NCBI GenBank assembly: GCA_037576195.1
Contig: CM075101.1
Span: forward strand, 34,410,001 to 34,474,000
DNA: 64,000 nucleotides
Source of the DNA: Phytoseiulus persimilis
Taxonomy: Eukaryota; Arthropoda; Arachnida; Mesostigmata; Phytoseiidae
Direction: 5' to 3'
Below, piece after piece: positions 34,413 through 47,159 of this stretch (its first letter is position 1; each line of letters starts with the position of its first letter). Both the position numbers and the translations under genes were made by a program. The notes beneath the pieces are model-generated. The model ran no database searches and was not told the origin of the DNA. It saw only the letters and a program-made list of their open reading frames with translations.

Positions 34413-36599
34413 GTTCTTTTACACCGCACTCAGAGGGAGGATGACCTCCGGAGAACTGTCGGCCACCTGAACGCGGAGGGAGGAAGCGACGACTGCCAAG
34501 ACTGCGGCCGCGACTACAAAAGTCCGAAAGCATCTTCAGTGATTAAGAACCAAAGAAAGGAGACGACGTGAACTCACGGGTTAAGTCAGCGTTTGAACCC
34601 CAACCTTTGAGCCCGGAGACGATTCTTGATACAGAGAGCTTGGCCCGGGGCGTCCTCGCTCCGAAAGACGCCCTTGAGCCTAGAAAATGTCGCTGTTACT
34701 TGGAGCCGCTTTGAACGACACAGACACTCGAAGTTGGAGTACAAGCTGGCCATAGCGCGGAGGTTCCGATGCCAACTCATGATTCCCAGTCGCCCCGCGT
34801 CGAGCGACACGGCGAATGATTCCAACGAGTATCATGTACCTTCACAGCCAGTCTTTTGTCCCTGTGTGGCTGATACGGCGCCGCAACACCGTTCATGAGT
34901 GAATCGTCTAAGGGCCTACCGTGTATGATTCTGAACGCTTGGTATGAGTCGAAAGGACACGAGTTCCTATGTTTAGTCACTCTTAAGGGGCGACGCCGGA
35001 CTACACAGATAGCTTCCGAAGTTCGACCAGCTCAACTGTGACATAAGTTACAGTTTTCGCCGACATTACCGTCAAGGCTTCAAAAGCAAGCCAGAGCATC
35101 ACACGCGGAGGCAACCGCCGCCTGAACCACAGCACTTGCTCGTTTTCAGATTAGACTCGCTGCCGGAACGAGTCATCAATAAATTCTAACGGTAGTAAAA
35201 ACGTCATATTAATTGGACATACGCAGTCACTCTCACTGTCGCGCAATCGAGCACCACAAACTTGTCGATCCTGTGTTCAATCATCGGACTGACACCTGTT
35301 ATCGCGAGAATGATAACTTCGTGTGATGTGCAAGCCCCATATTCCGATTCGATCCTTTCCCGGAGTGTATTCATTCCGATTCTCGATCTCATTATCTCCG
35401 ATCTCATTATCTCGGTACAGAACCTCTAACTCGATCACTGATTGGGTGGTTGATCAGTCTGCGTTGCGTTGTTTCCTTCAGCCCATGCATTCCCCCCACA
35501 ATTGAGTAGTTGAGTCTACCAAAAAAGCGATCTTGCAGAGCGAATGTATCTAGTCTAAGCCGGAGCGGCGTCTGACCGCGGCATCGTAGTGTTTCCAGTC
35601 GTGACTTATCGGCCCCGGCGGAGGACTGTATGGTAAAAGTCAGAGGAACTAAACGTCGTGAATTAACATCGGGAATAACTCATAGTCTCTCGTTGCACAA
35701 GCGCGCCCTCGTCTCCCGAAAGTTCGAATCGGACACAAGAGGAGGTAGCCGACACTTTGAATAGTGCGTAGCTCGTATTCAGTGTGTCACATGAAACTGC
35801 ACTGGATCTGGTCTTCCTTCAATACACGAAGTCAGAATTGGATGAGACCAACCTCCGAGTTCCGTTCAGAGAAGACACCTCGGATCGAGGTGTCGAGATA
35901 GCGAGTGTTGGTTATCTAGAAACACCAGTACACGCGTTTTCAGAATCGCAACTGCCCTCAGAAATTCTTCGCAGAATCACTTTGCTGTGTACCACTTTGT
36001 TCCTCAGTGTTAGGATGCTTTTCTCACAAACTTTCCGCAAAACGCCGTGTTAAAAATAGAAACTCCACCATTTACTGCGAAACGCGGACGACAGATTGTC
36101 GGAAATCAATTGTTCCCCTATTATACGCGTATGAGCCCATAGGGCAGCCGAAACAACGGATCATTGAGTCGGTGTCATCACGGATGTTGAATAATATCGT
36201 ACGAATGATTCCATGATTCCCATCCGTGATGAATGAAACCATGAATGGGAATACCGGATACTGGGGATCACCGTCGCTCCTCCTGCGTTGCCACTGCTAC
36301 CTCAGTTGGCTTGCCTTCGGCAACTTGGGGCCATCAACGATGATGGAAGCGATACTGACGGCCACAAGGTGTCCAGCGTTTCTGAGCCATTCCAATTTGG
36401 CGAAAATTCGAGGAAAATAATCTCAAGGATCCCCCCTCCGATAAGAGTCACGGCAGGCACATGACCCGGCTTTTACATCCGTGCTTTGATTCGGCCGCGA
36501 CTGGATCCACCGACGATGTTCGTCTAGGCCTGTAGTTTTGGCGGCATCATCGGCGGCCGATGTGGGTCTGTTGGATCGGAACCGGCTATGCGGCGATAC

Positions 36600-36675
36600 A
36601 ACAGGCCGGCCAGACGGCTAGAGTCGAGCCAATGTCGAGTTGAGTCGGCTCTAGTCGAGTTGAGCCGAGCCAAAG
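36600..36675. repeat. GTCGAG/GAGTTG-type short tandem repeat
   Basis: Repeated AGTCGAGTTGAG and GTCGAGCC words with a loose 10-20 bp period. Confidence 0.45.
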
Positions 36676-37326
36676 TCGTGAACTGCGTCCGGAAGGAGTT
36701 TTGATGATATGTCGACTGCGTCATTTCGTGGTCCATAAAGCGTCGTGCTGTTTTCGTAGTCGACATCGTCTGCGATTCCCCGCCGACTAGCGCTCCCGTT
36801 GGCTGACTGACTTGCTCACTCTTTCATTGGCGTTCTGGCGTCGACTGCTCATGCCGTCGCTACCGCAGTCAACAACAACAGCTACGGTGGCGTCAACGTC
36901 GAACAAGCGCCGAAAGGAGCGAGCCCGGCCACGCAGCTAGCTAACAAGCAGGCGCTTCTCTTCTTCAGTCGTTGATGCCGCCACTGCTGCTGCAGCCGTC
37001 GCTCATTATGTTAATGTCGTGTGCTCCACCAATCAACAGAGCTCCGGGATAGGAGGCTCCGCCCATCGAGTCGGAATGGGATGCGGGAATAGGATGCGGG
37101 AGTGATGCGGGAAGTGTTCCACGGGAGTGAACGAAGGAACTAAGAGGGGGGAGCGGTCAAAGGGGCGAACCATTGCAGCCGTCAACCTACATGGGAGTAA
37201 GCAGAGGCATCAGCCGCCGCGGAAGAGACAGCAGAGAGTACTCTGTACGAATGGCAACGGTCGATCGGGGAAACGAACGAAGCTGAATCATCATCCCCCT
37301 CCAACGTTGGCCGGCCAGACTGTCGC

Positions 37327-37372
37327 TAGCACTGAGGGTGATGGTGGTGGCGGTCGTCGTCGTCGTCGCCAA
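37327..37372. repeat. GGT/GTC trinucleotide repeat
   Basis: A block of GGTGATGGTGGTGGCGG followed by GTCGTCGTCGTCGTCG, giving low-complexity Gly/Arg or Thr/Asp runs in the overlapping open frames. This is a reason to doubt those frames. Confidence 0.65.
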
Positions 37373-40294
37373 TGCCAATGGGGAGAAACTTGCGCTGGAG
37401 AGAAGGGACGGAGAACAGGGCACAGGGGATCGGAGCGCGGAGGAGAACCCGATCGCGCGGACGACTCTCCAAATGGCGGGAGGGAAGCTCGAAGAAATTC
37501 AGCAGCAACGCAACTAGGACTGCGGGGCTTAAAGAGGGCGCAGAAGAAGAGCTAGCGACTCCGAGGCAGTATGAGGCACCGAGTTCTCCTGCAAGCTATT
37601 GCAGCCAACCCTACTAGGCGAGCAGAGCCTGCACAAGCTGAAAGAAAAACTAAAAGGTCGACGTTTGGCTGAGGCTCCTAATGGGTCGAGAGGGAAACCA
37701 GAACCAGTTGGATCAGAGGGAACGAAGTCTGCCTGCTGCCGCCTGAGCGGTTCGTCGGCATCAAACCAAGTCTGCTCGGTAGCTGAGCTCACGCTTCGGA
37801 AACGACCCCTGACACGTAGGAAGCGAGGCTGAAACACATCCATCGACAGAACCCGAATGGCATGAGTGATTCGAGGGCGGATCAGATGTTCATCAACTGA
37901 GAATTTCGCGCCGAAGCGCGAGAGGGGTCTAGGAGGAACGTTGGCAGAACGCGTAACTGAGATAGGACCTCGCTTTTCTCATTTCTATGAGGGGAGATTC
38001 GCCTAAGCTGGATTTGAAAGGAACGAACGAGCTCTTGGCCATCGAGGGGCGTGAAGGACTTCATCGCCGGTTGAAGTTGAGACGATTAGCATCGTAGGCT
38101 GATTCCACGACCTGCTAGGGATCGAGCGATCACGCCAGATTTCTTGCGATTCAAATAGGGCTCTAACGTAGTATTCACGCCAACGTTTCCGTTTCCAGAG
38201 GCTCGAAATCGGGATATTCCCTTGCTGGGCTTCAGCCGTGAGGATCTTTCCACCCATGGCAACAGACAGCATAATCCATAGCAATAGCGCTGCCAGGTCG
38301 GGATCGGTCTCTTGAGGAAGTCGTTTCGAGCCGGGAGAACGGTTCGTCCCTCGAAACAGAGGCAAAACTCAACCGATATAATCCGTTCGCTGCCTTCGGC
38401 AAAGCCCGAGCTCGATGCGAATCGAAACAACGTTCTGTGACGGAGCGCCGTAACCCAAGGAGAAGGTGTTGGGAGTGACATCAACGGGAATATCGTCGGT
38501 CTTTCGCCGTTTGAGCGGGCCACAAAAGCTAGGCCGCATTGTTTCTGATGTTTGTATTCGTCTGTTTGTTTGTCCGTCCGTGTGAAAATGAGAATGAGCG
38601 CGAAAGAGAGAGGAACTCCGTGTGTGGTTTGCGGCGACTGATAAGCGCGATTGTCATCACAAGCGCGTGTTTGGCAAGCACTATCTGACGTAACAACCCT
38701 AAATGACATACCTGAGTGACCGTGATTTTTAAGAACCACTGAGCATATATATTCACTCTTTCTCGTTGTTCTCCTTCTCCTTGGTCCGGAAGACGTGGTA
38801 CGCTCCAGAATGGCTTCGGAAACAATAGGGAGAGCGAAAATTCACGAAGACATCGGCAACCTGATCATCAGCTGGCCAGCATTTCCGTTTGAGGGGGATG
38901 GTGCGGACTCATCGAAAGCGCGAGGTCTTCCGAGGGAACACAGAGGAATCTGTTGGATCGTTGAGCCAAGGCTCAGTGGATATTCCAGTTATAAAAAGAG
39001 TTCAAAATTGATTTCTAGGTGGCGTGTTTGTAAGCAGTCGGTCGATGTTGCACGATGCTAAACGAGCAAGTTAAGCGAGGAAGCCATCGACGACTCGACT
39101 GCCCTAGGAGCTCCACGTTCATCACCGCCCTCAGTTCCCCCTCCCCCATCGAAGACGCCGCCGTCGTGAGCTCTACAATAAACGGGATATTCTTCAAATA
39201 GCGCTCCGGCCTCGAAGGTTAGCACCAGTTCAAGCCGAATAGAGAATCGGGAACCGGAACTCTAAGCAGTGACTCAGTGGGAGGAGTTTGCCGGCCAAGC
39301 TTTGGAAGTCGAGGCTCCGTAGCTCGACCACTGGTGGGTGCCGCCGATGGAATTGAGGGTGTGTCCTCGGTGGCATCCAATGTGCACTCTCACTCATCCA
39401 CTCGCCCGCTGAAGGAATGCAGCTCGAACCAAATTATCAGGAACCTATCGAGGTTGGGAACGGATGGCGGATATGAGGAATGACACGGTAAAGATCGCCC
39501 GAGTCAGACCGCGGCATTCAGGCTCAAGCGCCGGTACGGTTTTATGTGCGCCCATTACTATATGGGGAGGCTTCGGAGGATGTCGTGGGTCGTCTACGTT
39601 ATTTCGCTCGTGAACATACTCTACAAAAGGGATTTTATTCGTCTGGGCGGATCAAGCCCATGGGTATACAATCGACAGACTTCTCATGGCAGAGCCATCA
39701 AGCGAACGCGCGTTAGGAATGCCATCAGGAGGTGAACCTGTCATCAATGATCATTGAGCCCAGATCGCCAACATTCACTTGTTAAAAGTCTCATTCATTC
39801 TTCCCTCATCGCGCCACGTGGATCGATGTGGAGCAAGTGCTCCTCGAATCACCTATCATATATATATATATCTTCACGAACCAACCGAGAGGAGGCGCAG
39901 CCTCGGGAAACCTCTTGGGTGGAATTGGCGAACGAAGATAGAGGGGAGGACTCTCGGAGACTGCATCCGAAGCACACGCACGTTATCTGCTCGATACAGG
40001 AAACACTCAAAAGAGGCTTCAGTTCGGTAAACAGATACATATTTGGGTATATGGAGCCGAGAGGGCAGCCAGTCAGCCGAGAAACCCAGTCACTATCCTT
40101 GCAATGGACCAAGATGTCCCGCTCTCGGTGACCGAATGAGAACGAGGCGGAAGGAAACGGATGGAGACCGATGTTGAGAAGCGGTCAGCAGTGTGCTGGA
40201 TGGCCAGCTCGGTCCTCGCTTGTCTGTTCTTCATCTTCAAGTTGGCTGATGCTTTCGACCCGTTTTGGTCTTCTTCTTCCGAACAGCCAGTCAT

Positions 40295-40400
40295 TTCGTC
40301 TGGCGGGCGGGCGGGCGACCGAGCAGGCAGCCTGGCAGCCAGGCAGGCAAGCAAGCGAGCAAACGGATGAACGAAGCAAGCAAGCAAGTCAGCCAGTGAG
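40295..40400. repeat. GGCG, GGCA and GCAA tetranucleotide repeats
   Basis: Successive blocks of GGCGGGCGGGCG, GGCAGCCAGGCAGG and GCAAGCAAGCAAG, all with a 4-bp period, show the same family of decayed repeats as at 31 kb. Confidence 0.65.
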
Positions 40401-40550
40401 CCAGCCCGGCCTCGCCGGCTCACTCTCTGGCTCACTCATTCGCCTGGTCCCTCTGGGTTGTAAATTTTACGAGCGTCCCTCTCTTTGCTGGATGGCTCGC
40501 TGCCTGACTGACGCTGCTGCCGCCGATGCCGGGCGGGATGTGCCTGCCGA

Positions 40551-41336
40551 ATGCCTGGCCAGCAGCCTGGTTGCTTGCCAGCCAGCCAGTCGAAGAACTC
40601 TGCCGCCTGTGAGCAAGCTAGAGCCCCTTCGTTTGGTTCTCCTGTTCTTCTGAGGCCGCTCACTTACACGACCAACACGAAAGAATCAACCAGCGAGGAT
40701 CTTCGGAACTGTATCGATGGCTCAACATGGGGGGGGAGCTTGAGCTCACGTTTCCTGGACAGAGCACTTCCAAAACAAAACCGTCGATTTCCTTCGATCG
40801 TCGAAAACTTCCGGACGCGGGGGGGGGGGGGGGGGTTCACCCAGTCCGCTTCATCGATTCACCGCGACACCTACTCAAAACCGCTCGCGATCGCTTCGAG
40901 GAGACGTTGCGTTTCGGATGCGCCGTTCGGGAAATCCGAGAGCCATATCCAATACCAACGTTCTGTAGTACATGGCTCTAATCGTGAGAGCCTATTGGCG
41001 CAGACGATTCGATTTCGAAAAATCCAAAACGCTCCCAAGCTCAACAGAAAATCTGAAACGTCATCCGCCGCTGCTGGGAACAGTATTCATATTCCACGTC
41101 GGCATTGTATGCTCATACGACGAAGGTCACACGCCACATCGCGTGTGGTCGTCCCCCTCAATTCACTGCGGTACAAGGTATCTGGTTCCTGGAAAACAAA
41201 GACAGGGAGAAAAAAAGTCCAGACACGAGCAAATTTCACAGAAGTCGTTTCATGGTCATCCCGGGAAAATGCAAACCTGTTCGTTCTGAAGTGCGTTTTG
41301 CGTCTACTTGTCGATGCGCTGCGGTTGGTTTCGTAG
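40551..41336 (+). other. Open frame of 261 codons crossing a poly-G tract
   Basis: An open frame without a recognised domain. It runs through the decayed tetranucleotide repeat, then a G17 tract (40819-40835) that would encode a Gly run, then a Ser/Arg-rich stretch. Because the G tract length is unreliable in any assembly, the frame before and after it may not be joined. Confidence 0.2.
40819..40835. repeat. G17 homopolymer
   Basis: Seventeen consecutive G on the plus strand. Such a tract can form G-quadruplexes and is prone to sequencing error. Confidence 0.9.
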
Positions 41337-42870
41337 AAGCAGAAGAGAATGGGAACGGGAAAGGAGAAGCACTGGGCAATCGGACAGAATTATATGATGC
41401 ACTGCTCCGAAAATCCGATCGGCTTACCGACATCAATAGAGATTGACGCTTTCGAAGAAAACCAGCGCGAATCCCGGAATCGCGGGCCACCAGAGAGGAA
41501 CTCTGCCGCGAGCACGCGTACCCATGGGGTTTTCCCTCCAAGTTATCTGGGCGAACGACTAGTTCAACCATCGATGAAAGACTCAAAGTTTGTTCGATGC
41601 AGTACCCTGAGCAGAGATGAGAGTTATTCAGTTTCGGGATTCCCGATATTAAGAGAAGCAGGCTGGAAGCGGCCGAGCTCAACGAGATGAATCGAGCGAA
41701 AACGTGGGAGGGCTATTATCGAATGCGAGGAGTCGCCAGAATTGTTCTACATCGATTCTGAGGTGAGCGAGCGACCTTGGAGGGTCAATAAACGGCCTTC
41801 TATAAAATAGTCGTAACCATAAAATAAGATGTAACATCCACGTCTATGAATCGTTGGGGAAGCCCTACGTCTCGACGCTGTCTCATTCTCGCCGCAGCAG
41901 TTGCGGCACCAATAGCAGCACATGCGGAAATGAAAACAAATCCTTTCTACTCGAAACAGCCGAAAACCTCCAATCGGAGACTCGATTCCTGATCAGGCCT
42001 TCCGGATTAGAGCTCATCTGGAATCTTTCGCATTGCGCGACGCTCCTCTCAGCTCCCAGGACCCAGACTGAACTCATGTTCTGCAGGCTGTGGAACCCGC
42101 CAGAGCTTGGAAACAAACCTTGCATGACGGGGATTCGCTCTACGCGACTGTTCCGGGGAAAACTTGGTAAATCTAGGTGACTGAGGATATTCTGGCATCT
42201 GAAGCGCTCGAAAACAGCTTCTAGTGAGATTGTGTTTCCCTATCTCCAACGGGGTGACATGGACGACAAGTATTTCCTTGCTGCCGAAACGTCGCCATAA
42301 ATGATGCTATCTCGGATATATTCCACGTGATTCCTCTCGTGAGCCGTAAAGCTTCTCGGGGACATTTCGAACATTCGTACCAGAATGTTCCGTTTATGTG
42401 CTTGGAGACTGGAAATTGAGCATGGCGACCTCTTATCTCATCTCTGCCCAAACGAGTACACCTATTCCTAGTGCGCAGAGCTCTTCACGTTCGGAAACAT
42501 CGCGTGACAGCTCGCGGCTTCCATCAAGCCATAATGGAGTTCATGAACAAGCGTGTAACATCCGTATTACCCGGCCGTTCCCGCTTCTTCGATTCCTGAA
42601 GAATGCAAGTCCCAAAGACTCGAGATCAATGTTGAGTCATGGGACTGCTAAGCCGCTCCTTCTGATTATCCCATGCGCTCAAAAATGGCGAACGTTGTCC
42701 GAGAGCTCACTCCCTGCTTACTGGGATTCCCGTGCCGAGTTGCTGAGGCGCTCGAATGAGACTCCGGACCAGTTTCAAGACGCCATGTTCGACCCACGTC
42801 GCGACGCTTCTCGGTTTTTCTTCGTGAAGCTGAAATACGTCACCGTTTGTCGTCGTCGACCAGGTTTCCT

Positions 42871-42946
42871 GACGTGTGCAATCCCTCGGACCCTCTCGCT
42901 TGACGTCCGCAATCCTTCGGATCCTCTCGCTTGACGTCCGCAATCC
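42871..42946. repeat. 31-bp tandem repeat, about 2.5 copies
   Basis: The unit begins GACGTCCGCAATCC and ends CCTCTCGCTT. Copies lie at 42871-42901 and 42902-42932, followed by a partial copy to 42946. The copies differ at only a few positions. Confidence 0.8.
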
Positions 42947-43340
42947 GACAATCGGTCATGAGAAGAGTCTCATACGATATGATCATAAACATATCACATG
43001 CTCTTGTGGAACCCGTGGATCCATCAGGACTCTGCCTGAGCGGGGCACCAAAACTGATCATTTGACGTTTCCGATCATTTGATTCTCGTCGAGACCATAT
43101 CGAGATGAATCTCACAGAGTTGAGATTCTCCATACAAGTGCAAAAATCTCTGATCCAAATGACTCAAGATGCTGCCGCTGCATGATCGAAAACTGTCGGG
43201 ATCTCGTGCGGTCCATCAATCCCGGAAAGTCACGCATCCATTTCCTATGGAATGAGCAATGATTCTGAGTGTCCAGAGACGATACTCAGGACAATGAGAT
43301 ATCGGGGAATACTTCTTCCTAATGTGCCTGATGAAAAACT

Positions 43341-43596
43341 GAAGAGCCCAGGTGCAAAACGTCGCAACTCTAAATTTCTGAAAGTCAAGTTGTCTGTCAG
43401 AAATTCATCGAACCGAGTTCCGACAACATTATTTTGTGCTTTCCTTCGCAACGCAAATAGCTGAGTGCGACCAGGAGCTAGGGCTTTTCGAAGAAAAACG
43501 CAAGATAACGTTATCGGCATTCGGTTCGATGAAAATCTGACTGACAACTCGACTTTCAAAAATTTGGAGGTACAACGTTTTGCATCTGGGCTCTTC
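43341..43596. repeat. Long inverted repeat: two 108-bp arms, 40-bp loop
   Basis: The left arm (43341-43448) begins GAAGAGCCCAGGTGC; the right arm (43489-43596) is its reverse complement, beginning (on the minus strand) GAAGAGCCCAGATGC. Counted by eye, 90 of 108 positions match with no gaps, and most differences are transitions. Transcription across it would give a hairpin RNA of about 100 bp of imperfect duplex. It could be a foldback transposon remnant or a hairpin-siRNA locus. Confidence 0.85.
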
Positions 43597-43981
43597 GATT
43601 TCCGGAACCAATCCACTAGACCAGTATTTCACACTTTATGAAGCCCAGCTTCGCGGAGCCTGAAGTCCACGGAGCTGTAACTTCGAATATGAGCGCCCGA
43701 ACCAGAACAGGATGCCTGCTCACTCAGTCCTGCTCCCCTGATGGAAAAAATTCAAATCGGAGAGATCACCCCGGGCATCCGGAGATACATGAAGTAGCGA
43801 AAGCCAAGGCCTTGTGAGATGTGGAGCGGAACTCCCTCATTCCCAACGACCCCTCTTTTTTCTGGAAAGAGGGTCTCCGGGCTCATCTTCCTCAGTTCTT
43901 GAGGGGTTTGACCCAAAAACTCACGATTTCTTCAAATAATCAATGGAAAGCGATGAAACTTGAGGACTCGGTAGAATCCCA

Positions 43982-44173
43982 ATGAGCACCATCCTTCGGG
44001 TCGGGTTTGCAGTGATAGCGAGCGTTCTCATCGGTAGAGCATCCTCCCACGTTGAGTGCAAGCATGCTCTGCAGAACACAGCATTTGGTACACATCGCAC
44101 AGCCTGGATCCTGGCAGCCCTCTGGCGTCGAACTTCAATCGAGTCCGGGATACGAGGCCGCAAACAGGAGTAA
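43982..44173 (+). other. Possible small secreted protein frame
   Basis: An ATG at 43982 opens 63 codons starting with a textbook signal-peptide shape (MSTILRVGFAVIASVLIGR followed by ASS). A short basic tail with one Cys follows. No family is recognised, and the opposite strand is also open (43921-44163), so coding status is unproven. Confidence 0.25.
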
Positions 44174-44449
44174 CGCGTGCGAGATCGCCTGACGGGACGT
44201 GAAATTCCCTAATTTCTCTTTCCTCTAAGCACCGTCTGCCTTTGACTGTGAAACATGGCTTACTGCTTGAGAACTCCGTCACTGGATCGAGAGAAGACAT
44301 GGCTGACGATCGAGCTCGTGACGAGAGCTCGGGACTTCAGGTGTTTTTCCGAAATTATCCCATTAATCGTCCGGGATTAATCTGTTGAAATGAGGAGTCG
44401 ACCACGGAAATTCACGACAGTGTCCGAAAGCCGTGAGTGCTGCCTCAGA

Positions 44450-45614
44450 GAAAAAATTGAGTCAGAGTGGAAATAATTCCATAATAATAACAAAAGGGGC
44501 ACCCGTCAACAGGGCAACAGGGGCGTCAGGGCCTTAATCTAATCTCGCCGCACAATTCCGAGTGCGCTGGCTGTCGGTTTGCTCGCATCGCTCCGCTCGG
44601 AAACTTAGCCCAAACCCAACCTCACCCAATCTCACGACCTGCTTCAAAAGCGCTGCCTGCTGGTCCGCTCGGCAGGTGACGCCAGGGCCCGGTTGACGGC
44701 ATGGCCCAGTTGACGCGCTCCCCCTCAGGAGACTCACAAGGGTTGATCGGGGGAAGTGATGACAAAGTCCACACTCATGAGTAGGCATGCAACTCGAGCT
44801 CCGAGCTCGGGCCCGCCAGAGAGCGGTCATCGCACCCCGCCCAGAGGACAAGAGCAGAGCCCACGAGCTCTCATAAGCGCGTGGTTTAAGTTAATGAGAC
44901 ACTGATACAGATTTTCTGGAGTTGGGTATCTGTTTCAATTTCGGGACACGGGTGTCGGAACCTCCCTGTCGAGAAGGCTTGTTGCCCCGCGTGAGCTCAA
45001 CAATGTCGTTGTTGTTGGTCGATCCTTCTGACCACCTGATGGAGTGATCACGAACGCAACAGAAACTTGAGTGCAGCATCGGTATGCACGGATTGATTTT
45101 CATTGATGAATGGCAACCCCTGAGTGTACACTGCAGAGCCCGTTGGTTGATACGACAGACAGTATGTTCAGAGGCTGCATCACGTTCGCTCCGAGTCCAG
45201 TCACGTCGAGCCTGAGCTTTCAAAAACTCAATCTCCCTGAACAGCAACTATGCTGAGCGAGAAAGAAGAGCTCAAGCGAAAGTCGACGGCTGAATCACCG
45301 TGACGAGAGGAGCGATGCTCGAAGCCCACGGTGTGCTGTTTTGCGATAGTTTCTATGGCAAGGAGTCCATGGAGGTGAACTGACACCAGAGACGTGCCCG
45401 ACGATTCAGCGGCCGGGGATAGAAAGAGTCGAGGAACACTGACGAAAGTTCATCACGAGCGATGAGATTGAGCATATTCAATGGATCAATTCGATCAGTT
45501 TTCCCGAACGTTCTGTTTCGGTGTGTTCAGCACTTTGGCCGCACGGCGGGGCCAGCATCGGAGTAGCCATGCATCCCCCAGGAATGTTTCTAAATCAATG
45601 ATTTTGATCGACAG
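44450..45614. other. Immediate 5' flank of Abd-B
   Basis: About 1.1 kb before the Abd-B start. It contains GC-rich stretches and a 16-bp imperfect repeat pair near 44690-44720 (GGCCCGGTTGACG and GGCCCAGTTGACG). A minus-strand 118-codon frame at 44891-45247 has no known domain. The promoter and 5' untranslated exons are expected here or further upstream, but no TATA or initiator could be fixed. Confidence 0.35.
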
Positions 45615-47017
<1,403 letters not shown>

Positions 47018-47026
47018 ATCTGAATA

Positions 47027-47060
47027 GATGATGATGATGATGATGATAATAATGATGACA
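47027..47060. repeat. (GAT)n microsatellite
   Basis: About eight ATG/GAT units then a degenerate AATAATGATGA tail, ten bases after the Abd-B stop, within its 3' untranslated region. Confidence 0.8.
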
Positions 47061-47147
47061 AATGAACGATCTTTGCAAACACACAGTGAAGTCATAATGA
47101 AGAACGCGAACCTAGTACTTTGGTTCCGAATATTATTATCATCAACC

Positions 47148-47153
47148 AATAAA
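47148..47153 (+). terminator. Candidate polyadenylation signal for Abd-B
   Basis: AATAAA lies about 130 bp after the stop codon in the right orientation. Hox 3' untranslated regions are often much longer, so a distal site (for example AATAAA near 48191) may also be used. Confidence 0.35.
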
Positions 47154-47159
47154 TCAATC

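Larger units (their letters stand above)
27900..45600. other. Gene-poor region upstream of Abd-B
   Basis: About 17.7 kb without any recognisable protein family, against one gene per 1-3 kb on either side. It holds decayed tetranucleotide repeats (CTGC, CTGT, CGGT, GCAA types), dinucleotide TA tracts, a 17-G run, a short tandem duplication and a long inverted repeat, listed separately. Large non-coding flanks are usual for Hox genes, so much of this may be Abd-B regulatory DNA, 5' untranslated exons or non-coding transcripts. That is inference from position; no specific enhancer or Polycomb element was identified. Two unusually long open frames (32497-33423 and 40551-41336) stand out. Confidence 0.5.

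Noticed and set aside
37127-37555. A 142-residue basic protein
   Set aside because: The frame consists largely of Gly/Arg runs produced by a GGT/GTC trinucleotide repeat and lacks splice or domain support.
27900-45600. Hox-cluster microRNAs (mir-10, iab-4/iab-8)
   Set aside because: I looked for the mature mir-10 and iab-4 sequences by eye and found neither; a structural search could still reveal a diverged hairpin.
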